Positions 8,651 through 20,316 of a stretch of DNA of 64,000 bases are shown here, in pieces. Position numbers and translations under genes: made by a program. Under the pieces are notes generated by a model. The model searched no databases and was not told the origin of the DNA. It saw nothing but the letters and a program-made list of their open reading frames with translations. Source of the stretch: Paracoccus albicereus (GTDB taxonomy: Bacteria > Pseudomonadota > Alphaproteobacteria > Rhodobacterales > Rhodobacteraceae); NCBI RefSeq assembly GCF_024359525.1, contig NZ_JAKZEU010000005.1:248001-312000 (forward strand), in the 5' to 3' direction. The first letter of the stretch is position 1. Each line of letters begins with the position of its first letter.

Positions 8651-10252
8651 TCAGTTGGCCTGGCGGCGCAGGAAAGCCGGAATCTCAACGTTGTCTTCCT
8701 GCGTGTCACGGTTGCCCAGATCGTCGAAATCGGCGTCCTGATTGCGCGCGCGCGACGCGACACGCTCGCTGACACGCTCGGCGATGCTGCTGGCGGTCGG
8801 GCGCTGCGCGGCTTGCTGATCGCTCACGTGACCGGCCACACGCTCGAACAGGCGGCCCAGGCCGGCCATCCGGTTCGGTTGCTCTGCGACTGCTTCGGTC
8901 TGCGCGCGGGGGGCAGCACGTGGAGCACCTTCATTGCGGACAGCGCGGTCGAGACGTTCTTGAACCGCAGCCGACGGAGTCACGTCACGACGCGGTGCGC
9001 GCGGCGCGACGAAGCCAGCCGCATCATCCTCGACGCGCGGCATGGCGGCACGGGCACCGGCCGGCCGCGCGACGTAAGCGGGGGCGGGCATTTCGTCGGC
9101 AGGCGATGCGGCGGGTGTGGCTGCAGCAGCCGGACGTTCGGCGGGCATGCGCCGCGGCGGAACCGGAAGATCGTCGTCTTCTGCGGCAGCACGCTCTTCG
9201 GTCTGCGTCTGCGCGACTTGCGGGTTCTGGGTCAGCGGCTCTGCAATCCGGCGGCGCGGGGCGGGCGTGTCCACGATGGCTGCAGCCTCTGCATCGATGC
9301 CGGTCGCCACGACCGAAACGCGCAGCATGCCTTCCATTTCCGGGTCCAGCGTCGAGCCGACGATGATGTTGGCATCCTGGTCGACCTTGTCGCGGATGAT
9401 GTTCGCGGCTTCGTCCAGTTCGAACAGGGTCATGTCGTGACCGCCGGTGATGTTGATCAGCACGCCCTTAGCGCCGTTCAGGCTGATCTCGTCCAGCAGC
9501 GGGTTGGCAATGGCGCGTTCGGCGGCTTCCACGGCGCGGTTGTCGCCGTCGGCCTGACCGGTGCCCATCATCGCCTTGCCCATCTCGTCCATCACCGCGC
9601 GGACGTCGGCGAAGTCGAGGTTGATAAGACCCGGGCGGACCATCAGATCGGTCACCCCTTTGACGCCCTGATACAGCACGTCATCGGCCATCGCGAAGGC
9701 TTCGGTGAAGGTGGTCTTTTCGTTCGCCAGCCGGAACAGGTTCTGGTTGGGGATGATGATCAGCGTGTCGACGACTTTCTGCAGCGCCTCGACGCCCTCT
9801 TCGGCCTGACGCATCCGCTTGGTGCCCTCGAAGCTGAAGGGCTTGGTCACGACGCCAACGGTCAGGATCCCCATCTCGCGCGCGGCCTGGGCGATGATCG
9901 GCGCGGCGCCGGTGCCGGTGCCGCCGCCCATGCCCGCGGTGATGAAGCACATGTGCGCGCCCATCAGATGATCGACGATATCCTCGATCGTTTCCTCGGC
10001 GGCCTTGGCGCCGATCGAGGGCTTGGCACCCGCGCCCAGCCCTTCGGTGACCTTCGGGCCGATCTGGATGCGGCTGTCGGATTTCGACTGCGCCAGCGCC
10101 TGTGCATCCGTGTTGGCGACCACAAACTCGACCCCGTCGAGCCGCTTGTCGATCATGTTGTTGACCGCGTTGCCGCCCGCGCCGCCGACGCCGAAAACCG
10201 TGATCCGGGGCCGCAGCTCGTCGTTGTCGTTCATCATCAGATTGAGGTTCAT
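8651..10252 (-). CDS. ftsZ: Cell division GTPase FtsZ
   Basis: Tubulin-like GTPase that forms the cytokinetic ring. The 533-residue protein has the tubulin signature GGGTGTGA at residues 109-116, the T7 loop NLDFADV at 211-217, and a conserved C-terminal peptide ([11 protein letters not shown]) that binds FtsA and other membrane tethers. Between the GTPase core (ending near 325) and that peptide lies a long Pro/Ala/Arg/Glu-rich linker of roughly 190 residues, the usual reason alphaproteobacterial FtsZ exceeds 500 residues. The ATG at 10252 starts [11 protein letters not shown]; earlier in-frame codons in the 220-base spacer are basic and unlike the family. A terminator follows the gene. Confidence 0.98.
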   Translation of the reverse strand: MNLNLMMNDNDELRPRITVFGVGGAGGNAVNNMIDKRLDGVEFVVANTDAQALAQSKSDSRIQIGPKVTEGLGAGAKPSIGAKAAEETIEDIVDHLMGAHMCFITAGMGGGTGTGAAPIIAQAAREMGILTVGVVTKPFSFEGTKRMRQAEEGVEALQKVVDTLIIIPNQNLFRLANEKTTFTEAFAMADDVLYQGVKGVTDLMVRPGLINLDFADVRAVMDEMGKAMMGTGQADGDNRAVEAAERAIANPLLDEISLNGAKGVLINITGGHDMTLFELDEAANIIRDKVDQDANIIVGSTLDPEMEGMLRVSVVATGIDAEAAAIVDTPAPRRRIAEPLTQNPQVAQTQTEERAAAEDDDLPVPPRRMPAERPAAAATPAASPADEMPAPAYVARPAGARAAMPRVEDDAAGFVAPRAPRRDVTPSAAVQERLDRAVRNEGAPRAAPRAQTEAVAEQPNRMAGLGRLFERVAGHVSDQQAAQRPTASSIAERVSERVASRARNQDADFDDLGNRDTQEDNVEIPAFLRRQAN

Positions 10253-10473
10253 GGTGTCCGCCTGTTTTTCGCTGTCACGCCGGCCTTTCGCGTGGCCGGT
10301 CGAATCCCCCGCTATCCGTTCGATGGTAAGGGCTATAGCGCGGCGCGTCACCCGAAAAACACGATTAGGCCGCAAAATGTAGCTGCCAGAGGCTGGCTTT
10401 TAGGCGGCATCTTGCCGACCACACAGAATATGGTGTAGCCGCAATCGGAACGCGCTAACGCACGTTTATGCAA

Positions 10474-11808
10474 TCACCAGTTGTTGCGGAACCAGCGATA
10501 GGCGCGCTTGAGCGAGCGTGCGGGATAGCTCGACACCGGCATCTCGAAATCCCACCATTCATCCTGCGGATGCGCCGCGAACAGCGCGAGGCCGATGGCG
10601 GACGAAAAGCTGGGATCGGTCATCTGGTGCGGCAGGCCATCGATGCGCAGAGGGCGACCATGGCGCACCTGCGGCCCGAGGATCCGGGCCGCCAAGCCAT
10701 CCAGCCCTGGAATCTGGCTGCCGCCGCCAGTCAGCACGATCTGCTGACTTGGCATATGCTCGAACCCCGCGGCGTCGAGGATCTCGCGCACGCTTTCCAG
10801 CACCTCTTCGACACGCGGGCGCATCACCCCGATCACGTCGGCGCGGCTGACGGTGCGGCGATCCGCTTCCCAGTCACCCGTCTGCCCGCCAACCTCAATC
10901 AGGTCGCGATCGTCACGGCCGGTCGCCTCGACGCCGCCATTCAGGGTCTTCAGCCGCTCTGCCGTGGCCCAGGGCAGGCGCAGACCGTGGCTGATGTCCT
11001 GGGTTATCAGGTTGCCGCCGATCGGCACGCTGTCGGCGAAGATCATGTGCTTCTTGACGAAGATCGACACCGAGGTGCCGCCCCCGCCCAGATCGACGCA
11101 GGCGGCGCCCAGTTCCTGTTCGTCCTCGACCAGGCTCGCGCGGCCGGAGGTGTAGGCAGCCGAGGCGATCCCGGCCAGTTCCAGGTCGCAGCGGCGGATA
11201 CAATGGGCGAGATTGCCGATCACGTCGGCATCGACGGTCAGCACATGCATGTCGCAGGCCAGACGATTGCCCGAATGGTCACGCGGATCGCCCAGACCCG
11301 AGCGGTGATCGACGGCGAAGTTGACAGGTTGCGCGTGCAGCACCTCGCGGTCACGACCGAAATCAGGTGCATCACATGCGGCAAGGACCGAGGCCACGTC
11401 CTGTTCCGTCACCTTGCCCGAAGCCAGCGTGATCTCACCCGCCAAGCCGTATGAAGCGGGGCGCCCGCCCGACAGGCAGGCGATGACGTGATCGACGCGA
11501 ACGCCGGCCATCTTCTGCGCCGCCGCGACCACGGTCCGAACGGCCCGTTCGGTTTCGGCCATCACCTCGATCTCGCCGCCGCGCATCCCGCGGGCGCGCG
11601 TGGTGGCCGAGCCGATGACGCGGAAATTCGCCTGGCCGGCCATCGGGCCGACCCCATCCGCTTCGCGAGAAACTCCCGATCCGTCGAAGGTCAGGACCAG
11701 GCAGGCGATCTTGGACGTCCCGATGTCGAGGATGCCGATCACGCCACGTTGCAGCGCCGCGCGCCGAAGGTTCCGCATCGTCCGCTGCATCTGGTAAAGA
11801 TCGCTCAT
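10474..11808 (-). CDS. ftsA: Cell division protein FtsA
   Basis: Actin-like ATPase that links FtsZ filaments to the membrane. The 444-residue protein shows the phosphate-1 motif GILDIGTSKIACLV (about 23-36), the phosphate-2 region CVDLGGGGTSVSIF, and the adenosine motif IVLTGGGSQIPGLDG. The protein ends with a basic, aromatic segment (ARSLKRAYRWFRNNW), typical of the C-terminal amphipathic membrane-targeting helix. The ATG at 11808 follows the ftsQ stop by 28 bases. The gene sits between ftsQ and ftsZ in the standard dcw order. Confidence 0.96.
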   Translation of the reverse strand: MSDLYQMQRTMRNLRRAALQRGVIGILDIGTSKIACLVLTFDGSGVSREADGVGPMAGQANFRVIGSATTRARGMRGGEIEVMAETERAVRTVVAAAQKMAGVRVDHVIACLSGGRPASYGLAGEITLASGKVTEQDVASVLAACDAPDFGRDREVLHAQPVNFAVDHRSGLGDPRDHSGNRLACDMHVLTVDADVIGNLAHCIRRCDLELAGIASAAYTSGRASLVEDEQELGAACVDLGGGGTSVSIFVKKHMIFADSVPIGGNLITQDISHGLRLPWATAERLKTLNGGVEATGRDDRDLIEVGGQTGDWEADRRTVSRADVIGVMRPRVEEVLESVREILDAAGFEHMPSQQIVLTGGGSQIPGLDGLAARILGPQVRHGRPLRIDGLPHQMTDPSFSSAIGLALFAAHPQDEWWDFEMPVSSYPARSLKRAYRWFRNNW

Positions 11809-11836
11809 CGCACCGCCCCTGCTGTGATCCGTCCCG

Positions 11837-12787
11837 TCATCCCCGATCCTTCGCCTTGTCGCCGCCCGGCTGCTGGTCATCCGGCAACAGGCTGCCATCC
11901 GCCGCCAGCAGCGGCAGGCCGCGCGCGGCGCGGATCGTGTTCTGTGCGTCGATACCCAACCGGATGACGATCTGCGACGGATCGCGCAAATCCACGGCGG
12001 CAACGTCGCGCCCCAGGAGATCGTCCTCGCGGTAGCGTGCCAGCAGCCGCTGGAAGGCCAGCAGCCCACCCTCTTCGGGCAGCATGATCCGTTGACCGCG
12101 ATCCAGCACGATGTCCCAGCGCCGCTCGCCCCGGCGTACAAGACCGCGCAGTCGCGGCAGGATCGGGCCGGCAGCGTCGATCAGCTCCATCGCCTCTGGC
12201 GCGGCGAGATCGGCCCCCTGCCCCGCGATCAGCGGCAGATCGCCCCGCATGTCGCGCGAGGTGACGCTGGCGACGCGATGACCACCCGCGTCGAGAATGT
12301 CGATGCCGCGTGTGTGACGCCACAACAGGGCCGGCACGCGTTCGGTCACTTGGGCGGACAGGATGCCGCCCGGCCGGATACGCAATTCGACCGTCTCGAC
12401 CGCGTCAAGCGCCATCACCTGTAAACGCAACGCGGTCAGATCGATATCAAAGCTGGATGCCGGCAGATCGACCGGCAGCATCGCGCGCAGCGCCTTGTCT
12501 ACCGCGGGCGATGCGCCCTCGATCGTCATCATGCGAACCATGAACTCGTCACGGCTCTGGACCTTGTCGACCAGGCCGGCGATCCCTTCGTTCAGGGCGG
12601 CGCGGCGGTGTTCATCGGACAGCCAAAGCCCCACGACCATCGCCAGCAGAAAGGCGGGCAGGCCCAGCCGGACCAGCCGGCGCCAAAGCGGGCGCAGCCA
12701 CATCCGATGCAATCGATAAGCCAGCCGCGAGGGCGCGGGGTCGCGTCGCTGCGGCGCGCGGCGGTGCGGCTCGGTCACGCTTGCCAC
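11837..12787 (-). CDS. ftsQ: Cell division protein FtsQ
   Basis: Inner-membrane divisome protein with a periplasmic POTRA domain. The 316-residue protein has a basic cytoplasmic head (Arg-rich to about residue 38), one membrane segment ([17 protein letters not shown], about 42-58), then a POTRA-like region ([19 protein letters not shown] onwards) and the FtsQ domain. It begins with GTG at 12787, preceded by GGAGG at seven-base spacing; this overlaps the ddl stop by 13 bases. A second GTG at 12778 would give a four-base GTGA overlap and is a fair alternative. Confidence 0.93.
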   Translation of the reverse strand: MASVTEPHRRAPQRRDPAPSRLAYRLHRMWLRPLWRRLVRLGLPAFLLAMVVGLWLSDEHRRAALNEGIAGLVDKVQSRDEFMVRMMTIEGASPAVDKALRAMLPVDLPASSFDIDLTALRLQVMALDAVETVELRIRPGGILSAQVTERVPALLWRHTRGIDILDAGGHRVASVTSRDMRGDLPLIAGQGADLAAPEAMELIDAAGPILPRLRGLVRRGERRWDIVLDRGQRIMLPEEGGLLAFQRLLARYREDDLLGRDVAAVDLRDPSQIVIRLGIDAQNTIRAARGLPLLAADGSLLPDDQQPGGDKAKDRG

Positions 12788-13710
12788 AGCGCATCCTCCA
12801 CCATCCAGGCCATCAGGGCAGGAAAGTCGAAGCCGACATGGGCCGCCTGTTCCGGCGCGAGCGAGGTCGGCGTCATGCCGGGTTGGGTATTCAGTTCCAG
12901 TATGATCAGGCCGTCGATGCCACGGCTTTCGTCCCAGCGGAAATCGGTTCGCGTCAGTCCGCGGCAGCCGAGCGCACGGTGGGCGCGCAACGCATAGTCG
13001 AGGCAGGCCGCCGTAATCTCGGCCGGAATTTCTGCCGGAATGACGTGGCGCGAACCGCCGGGACGGTATTTCGCATCGTAATCGTACCAGCCTTCGGTCA
13101 CGATCTCGGTCACGGCCAGGGCGCGATCACCCATCACCGTGGTCGTCAACTCGCGGCCCGGTGCGTAGGTCTCGACCATCACCTTCGCTGGCATCGCATC
13201 GCTCAGCGCCGGGGGACCGTTGTTCTCGGCGGCAACGATGTAGACGCCGACCGATGAACCCTCGTCGTTCGGCTTCACGACATACGGGGCGGCCATGACG
13301 TGGCGGCTGCGCACCTCGTCGCGATCGGCGATGATGCTGTCTACCACCGGCAGCCCGGCCGCACGAAAGGCGTTCTTGGCGCGGGTCTTGTCCATCGCCA
13401 AGGCCGAGGCGAGCACGCCGGAATGGGTATAGGGCTGACCCATCCATTCCAGCAGTCCCTGCACCGAACCATCTTCGCCCAGCGGACCATGAAGCGCGTT
13501 GAAGACGACATCGGCCCTTGCGTCCGCGATCTGGCGGATGACCTCGGCGCCGCGCTGCGACCCGAGTTCGATTTCGATCACCTTGAAGCCCGCCACCCGC
13601 AGCGCGTTCGCGCATTCGCGCCCCGACGACAAAGACACCTCGCGCTCGGCCGAGGGTCCGCCCATCAGAACGGCTACGGTGTGGGCTGTCCTGCTCGACC
13701 TGCCCGCCAC
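12775..13710 (-). CDS. ddl: D-alanine--D-alanine ligase
   Basis: ATP-grasp enzyme that makes D-Ala-D-Ala for peptidoglycan. The 311-residue protein contains [17 protein letters not shown] near the N-terminus, the [18 protein letters not shown] block, the ATP-binding [14 protein letters not shown], and [14 protein letters not shown] at the Mg-binding end. I chose the GTG at 13710 because AAAGG precedes it by seven bases; the longer ATG form at 13791 would add about 27 basic residues not found in the family. It overlaps ftsQ. Its usual upstream neighbours murC/murB are absent here: a methyltransferase gene lies upstream instead. Confidence 0.95.
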   Translation of the reverse strand: MAGRSSRTAHTVAVLMGGPSAEREVSLSSGRECANALRVAGFKVIEIELGSQRGAEVIRQIADARADVVFNALHGPLGEDGSVQGLLEWMGQPYTHSGVLASALAMDKTRAKNAFRAAGLPVVDSIIADRDEVRSRHVMAAPYVVKPNDEGSSVGVYIVAAENNGPPALSDAMPAKVMVETYAPGRELTTTVMGDRALAVTEIVTEGWYDYDAKYRPGGSRHVIPAEIPAEITAACLDYALRAHRALGCRGLTRTDFRWDESRGIDGLIILELNTQPGMTPTSLAPEQAAHVGFDFPALMAWMVEDALWQA

Positions 13711-13839
13711 GATTTCGCCTTTCACACCCGGTATCTTCCGGGTTTCGATCTTCGCGGTCCGTCCGTTCGCCGGACGTGACCTGACCTTCACTCTAGCGGC
13801 AAAGCCACGATGGCAAAAGATGTTTTTCGCGTCCGGACG

Positions 13840-14625
13840 CTATTGCCGGTCGGTCTTGCGCGGCTCCAGCGCGCGCTCGCCTTCGGGGCGTGGCCGAACC
13901 ATCCCGCCAAAGACTTCCAGCGGGCTTGGGACGTGGACCCGGACCCCCGGACCGACAGGCGCGTGAACCTGTTTCGACAGTTCCGCCAGCACGACGCCGG
14001 CAATCAGGACACGGCTGATCCGGGTACCGGTGCGCTCCCAGATCTCGGCGCTGCGCAACCAGAACCGGCGATCGGAAGGCGGGATATAGACCGCCGCGCC
14101 GTGCCACTCGGTGACGAGCCCCGCCTTTCGCGTCTGCGATTCAAGCTGGCCCGCGGTATAGCTGCGACCAAACCCGAAGGGCGTCCTTTCGGACGCGGCC
14201 CAAAGCCCCGCGCGGTTGGGAACCATCACCAGCATCCGCCCGCCGGGACCAAGAGCACGCGCCGCCTCGGCCAGCAGGACGGAGGGTTGGTCCGAGGTTT
14301 CCAGCCCGTGAAGCAGGACCAGCCGGTCAATGCTGCCGGTATCGACGGGCCATGCCCGATCCTCGCACAGCACGGAATGGTTCGGCGCCCCCGCGGGCCA
14401 GGCCATCACGCCCTGCGGGCCGGGCATCAGCGCGGTGACGCGGCGCGCATGAGCGAGGTAGGGACGCAGCATCGGCGCGGCAAAGCCGTAGCCCGCGACG
14501 TTCATGCCCTTGGTCCCCTCAGGTGGCCAAAGCGCACAAAGCCGCGCGCGCAGGATCCGCTGCACGACGCGGCCCAGGGCGCGCTGATAGTAGAAGCGCC
14601 GCAGATCCGTGATGTCATGGTGCAT
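13840..14625 (-). CDS. Class I SAM-dependent methyltransferase-like protein
   Basis: A 261-residue protein resembling a Rossmann-fold methyltransferase. The segment MNVAGYGFAAPMLRPYL (about 38-54) replaces the usual GxGxG motif I and is degenerate; the later pattern IDRLVLLHGLETSDQP, LLAEAARALGPGGRMLVMVPNR matches the motif II to III region of type-11 methyltransferases. The C-terminal third is Arg/Pro-rich. Substrate unknown. It is divergent from gloB with a 57-base gap, and lies upstream of ddl in the same direction with a 129-base gap. The ATG at 14625 is preferred, since longer versions run into the gloB region. Confidence 0.78.
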   Translation of the reverse strand: MHHDITDLRRFYYQRALGRVVQRILRARLCALWPPEGTKGMNVAGYGFAAPMLRPYLAHARRVTALMPGPQGVMAWPAGAPNHSVLCEDRAWPVDTGSIDRLVLLHGLETSDQPSVLLAEAARALGPGGRMLVMVPNRAGLWAASERTPFGFGRSYTAGQLESQTRKAGLVTEWHGAAVYIPPSDRRFWLRSAEIWERTGTRISRVLIAGVVLAELSKQVHAPVGPGVRVHVPSPLEVFGGMVRPRPEGERALEPRKTDRQ

Positions 14626-14682
14626 TGCGCGCGCCCCGTCGTTTTGACAGCCTGACCAGACCACAGGGGAAGGATTTTGCCA

Positions 14683-15432
14683 ATGCCGCTGGAACTCGTC
14701 ACAGTACGTTGCCTCAAGGACAACTACGCCTATCTGATCCACGGCAACGGTCAGACCGCGCTGATCGACGCGCCGGAGGCCGATCCGATCCTGCAGGCGT
14801 TGAAGGACCGCGGCTGGAACCTGGATATGATCCTGATCACGCACCACCATGACGACCACATCCACGGCGTCGATGAGATCAAGGCAGAGCATCCGGACGC
14901 ACGGGTGATCGGCAATGCCGATGACGCCAAGCGCCTGCCGAAGCTGGATCACGCCGTCCGGCCCGGCGACAAGATCGAGGTCTGCGGCGAGGAAGCCCTG
15001 GTGATCGACGTCTCCGGTCACACGATCGGCCATGTCGCCTTTCACTTTCGCGACTCGGCGCTGGCCTTCACCGCCGACAGCCTGATGGCGATCGGTTGCG
15101 GTCGGCTGTTTGAAGGTGACGCGGACATGATGTGGGACAGCCTGTCGCGGCTGAACGCGCTGCCGGCCGAGACGCTGATCTGTTCGGGCCACGATTACTG
15201 CGCAGGCAACGGCGCCTTCGCGTTGTCGGTCGACGGGGACAATCAGGCGCTGAAGGACCGCCTGGAGGGCGTAAAGGATGGCGCGCAGCCATGCGCCCCC
15301 GCGACACTGGATGTGGAACGCGAGACCAACCCATTCCTGCGCATCGCCGCGCTGCGCGGATCACTGGGAATGGACGGCGCACCAGATGTCGAGGTCTTCG
15401 CGCGCCTGCGGAAGATGAAGGACGAGTTTTGA
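14683..15432 (+). CDS. gloB: Hydroxyacylglutathione hydrolase (glyoxalase II)
   Basis: Metallo-beta-lactamase-fold enzyme that hydrolyses S-D-lactoylglutathione, the second step of methylglyoxal detoxification. The 249-residue protein has the metal motif THHHDDH (His54, His56, Asp58, His59), further ligands in SGHTIGH and the Asp of FTADSL, the CSGHDYC segment, and the C-terminal TNPFLR motif that binds glutathione in this family. The start ATG at 14683 has GGGGAAGGA eight bases upstream. Length is normal. It is divergent from the methyltransferase gene. Confidence 0.95.
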   Translation: MPLELVTVRCLKDNYAYLIHGNGQTALIDAPEADPILQALKDRGWNLDMILITHHHDDHIHGVDEIKAEHPDARVIGNADDAKRLPKLDHAVRPGDKIEVCGEEALVIDVSGHTIGHVAFHFRDSALAFTADSLMAIGCGRLFEGDADMMWDSLSRLNALPAETLICSGHDYCAGNGAFALSVDGDNQALKDRLEGVKDGAQPCAPATLDVERETNPFLRIAALRGSLGMDGAPDVEVFARLRKMKDEF

Positions 15433-15648
15433 CCTGGACCGTTCAACCGGCCAAGCGACGCTTGCCGCATCTTGAATATGCGCAGGCCCATGATCACATC
15501 TGCATCAACCGCCGGATTTTCAGGGCCGCGGCGCAGAATTTCCTTGAAGCCAGCCCAAATCCACCAAATCTTAACTGTACCGTGACAGTCTGGGCCGGTG
15601 AGCCAATCCGGGGCTCATACCGCCAGCCGACTGACAGGAGACGTGTCC

Positions 15649-17976
<2,328 letters not shown>

Positions 17977-18000
17977 GCCTTCCAGGCAGTCCAAGAATGG

Positions 18001-18033
18001 AAACGCCGCATCTTCGGGTGCGGCGTTTCTGTT
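18001..18033 (+). terminator. Terminator after clpA
   Basis: AAACGCCGCA, an eight-base TCTTCGGG loop, then TGCGGCGTTT form a ten-base-pair stem followed by CTGTTTC. It starts 24 bases after the clpA stop. Confidence 0.85.
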
Positions 18034-18224
18034 TCGAGCACGCTTTGATCGCGTTCATCACGCACCCCTTGATCGCGTTGCTTCTGATCGGCCGGAACTT
18101 GGCCTCCGAAACGCTTCAAACCTGTCGGAAAGTGCCGGTACGGCGCGGCATCATGTGTCTTTCCTTTTGCAGGCCCGCTATCTAACCTGCCGGCAGGACA
18201 ACGTTCCAACTGGGAGATGAGATT

Positions 18225-19409
18225 ATGAAGAAGCTGCTTCTTGCCACCGCCGCCACGGCCTTGACCGTCGGCGCCGCGGCCGCAGAAGACATCAAGCTCG
18301 GCATTGCGCTCGGCTTTACCGGGGCGCTGGAATCGCTTGCCCCGCCGATGGAAGCCGGCGCCAAGATGGCGATCGAGGAAGTCAACGAATCCGGCCTGTT
18401 GCTCGACGGCTCGACCGTCAGCACCGTCAACGCAGACACCACCTGCACCGACGCCGCCGCCGCGACCACCGCGGTCGAGCGGATCGTGACGGCCGAAGGC
18501 GTCAAGGGCATCGTCGGCGGCATGTGCTCGGGCGAAACCATCGCGACGCTGGAAAAGGTCGCGCTGCCGAACGGGATCGTCATGATCTCGCCCTCGGCGA
18601 CATCGCCCGCGCTGTCGACGATCGAGGACAACGATCTGTTCTTCCGCACCTCGCCGTCCGACGCCCGCCAGGGTGAAGTGATGGCCAACATCCTGATGGA
18701 TCGCGGCATCCAGACGGTCGCCGTGACCTACACCAACAACGATTACGGCAAGGGCCTGGCCGACAGCTTCCAGGCCGCCTACGAAGCTGCCGGTGGCACC
18801 GTCACCGTCAACTCGGCGCATGACGACGACAAGGCCGACTATTCGGCGGAGGTCGGCGCATTGGCCGCAGCGGGCGGCGACGCGCTGGTGATCGCGGGCT
18901 ATGTCGACAAGGGCGGCTCGGGCATTCTGCGCGGCGCACTCGACACCGGTGCCTTCGACACGTTCGTCTTCCCCGACGGGATGGTCTCGAACGCGCTGAC
19001 CGACCGCTTCGCGTCCGAGATCGAGGGCAGCTTCGGGCAGAACCCGGCCGCCGAAGGTGAAGGTCGCGACAAATACATCGCGATGGCCGAGGATGCCGGT
19101 TTCGACGGCTCTGAAGCCTTCTCGGCCGAGGCCTACGACGCCGCCGCGCTGATCCTGCTTTCGATGGCGGCCTCCGGCTCCAGCGATCCGGCGACCTACA
19201 AAGGCAGCATCATGGATGTCGCCAACGAGCCGGGCGAAAAGATTCTGCCGGGCGAACTGGGCAAGGCGCTGGAAATCATCAATGGCGGCGGCGACGTCGA
19301 TTACGTCGGTGCGACTGCGGTTGAGCTTGTCGGCGCAGGCGAATCCGCCGGCGTCTATCGCGAGATCGAGTTCAAGGACGGCGCGATGGAGGTGGTCGGC
19401 TACCGCTGA
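18225..19409 (+). CDS. Branched-chain amino acid-type ABC transporter, substrate-binding protein
   Basis: Periplasmic binding protein (LivK/peripla_BP_6 family), 394 residues. It begins with a Sec signal peptide (MKKLLLATAATALTVGAAAA, cleavage near residue 20). The mature protein has the two-lobed type I fold: LGIALGFTGALESLAPPMEAGAKMA at the start, then IVGGMCSGETIATLEKVALPNGIVMISPSATSPALS, which lines the ligand cleft. GGGAGA lies at good distance before the ATG. The four following genes supply the ATPases and permeases, so this is the substrate-capturing part of one importer. The ligand may be a branched-chain amino acid, another amino acid or an amide; sequence alone does not decide. Confidence 0.92.
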   Translation: MKKLLLATAATALTVGAAAAEDIKLGIALGFTGALESLAPPMEAGAKMAIEEVNESGLLLDGSTVSTVNADTTCTDAAAATTAVERIVTAEGVKGIVGGMCSGETIATLEKVALPNGIVMISPSATSPALSTIEDNDLFFRTSPSDARQGEVMANILMDRGIQTVAVTYTNNDYGKGLADSFQAAYEAAGGTVTVNSAHDDDKADYSAEVGALAAAGGDALVIAGYVDKGGSGILRGALDTGAFDTFVFPDGMVSNALTDRFASEIEGSFGQNPAAEGEGRDKYIAMAEDAGFDGSEAFSAEAYDAAALILLSMAASGSSDPATYKGSIMDVANEPGEKILPGELGKALEIINGGGDVDYVGATAVELVGAGESAGVYREIEFKDGAMEVVGYR

Positions 19410-19426
19410 TCATCCAATCTGATGGG

Positions 19427-19462
19427 CGGCCCGGATCGCGCGAGACGCGGACCGGGCCGTTT
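19427..19462 (+). terminator. Intercistronic hairpin between binding-protein gene and livG
   Basis: CGGCCCGG-AT-CGCG, loop CGAGA, CGCG-GA-CCGGGCCG followed by TTT: twelve base pairs interrupted by one internal mismatch. It lies 17 bases after the binding-protein stop. Such hairpins commonly stabilise the upstream message and let only part of transcription continue into the transporter genes, giving excess binding protein. Confidence 0.7.
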
Positions 19463-19533
19463 AGCGAAAATCAACGACAAGACCGGCGCAAGGCCGGACG
19501 CCACGCCACAGCGGCAGGCAAACAGGGGGAACC

Positions 19534-20316
19534 ATGATCCGCGTCGAGGATCTTCACCGGCATTTCGGCGGCTTTCGCGCTGTCGATGGCGCAAGCCTGA
19601 CGATCGAGACCGGTTCGATCACCGGGCTGATCGGCCCGAACGGCGCCGGCAAGTCCACGCTGTTCAACGTGATCGCGGGCGATCTGGCGCCCACGTCGGG
19701 TCGCGTCATCATGGACGGCGAGGACATCACCGGACTGCCGCCGCATGCGCTGTTCCACAAAGGGTTGCTGCGCACGTTCCAGTTGGCACATGAATTCGCC
19801 TCGATGACGGTGCGCGAGAACCTGATGATGGTTCCGGGCGGCCAGACCGGCGAGACCATCGTGAACACATTCTTCCGCCGTGGGCGCATCGCGCGCGAAG
19901 AGGCGGAATTGGCGCGCAAGGCCGATGAGGTTCTGGATTTCCTGACCATCCGCCACCTGACCCACGAAAAGGCTGGCAATCTGTCCGGCGGTCAGAAGAA
20001 GCTGCTGGAACTGGGCCGCACGATGATGGTCGATGCCAAGGTCGTCTTTCTCGACGAGGTCGGGGCCGGCGTGAACCGCACGCTTCTGGGCACGATCGCC
20101 GACGCGATCACGCGACTGAACCGCGAGCGCGGTTATACCTTCTGCGTCATCGAGCACGACATGGACTTCATCGGCAAGCTTTGCGATCCGGTGATCGTGA
20201 TGGCCGAAGGCAAGGTGCTGGCGCAGGGCTCTGCTTCCGACATCATGCAGAACGAACAGGTGATCGAGGCCTATCTGGGCACCGGTCTGAAGAACAAGGA
20301 CATGGTTGGCGCATGA
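19534..20316 (+). CDS. livG: Branched-chain amino acid-type ABC transporter ATPase LivG
   Basis: First ATPase of the importer, 260 residues. Walker A is GPNGAGKST (about 34-42), the signature is LSGGQKKLLE, and Walker B is VVFLDEVGAGVN; the switch histidine is in VIEHDMDF. The position after the Walker B glutamate is Val where most relatives have Pro; the catalytic Glu itself is present. The C-terminal tail (VIEAYLGTG) is the LivG/BcaC type. Its stop overlaps the livF start (ATGA). It energises transport through LivH/LivM at the inner membrane. Confidence 0.95.
   Translation: MIRVEDLHRHFGGFRAVDGASLTIETGSITGLIGPNGAGKSTLFNVIAGDLAPTSGRVIMDGEDITGLPPHALFHKGLLRTFQLAHEFASMTVRENLMMVPGGQTGETIVNTFFRRGRIAREEAELARKADEVLDFLTIRHLTHEKAGNLSGGQKKLLELGRTMMVDAKVVFLDEVGAGVNRTLLGTIADAITRLNRERGYTFCVIEHDMDFIGKLCDPVIVMAEGKVLAQGSASDIMQNEQVIEAYLGTGLKNKDMVGA

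Noticed and set aside
8813..10438. Plus-strand open frame of 541 codons opposite ftsZ
   Set aside because: It lies fully antisense to ftsZ, has His/Gly/Arg/Asp-rich composition and no family motif; long shadow frames are common in GC-rich DNA.
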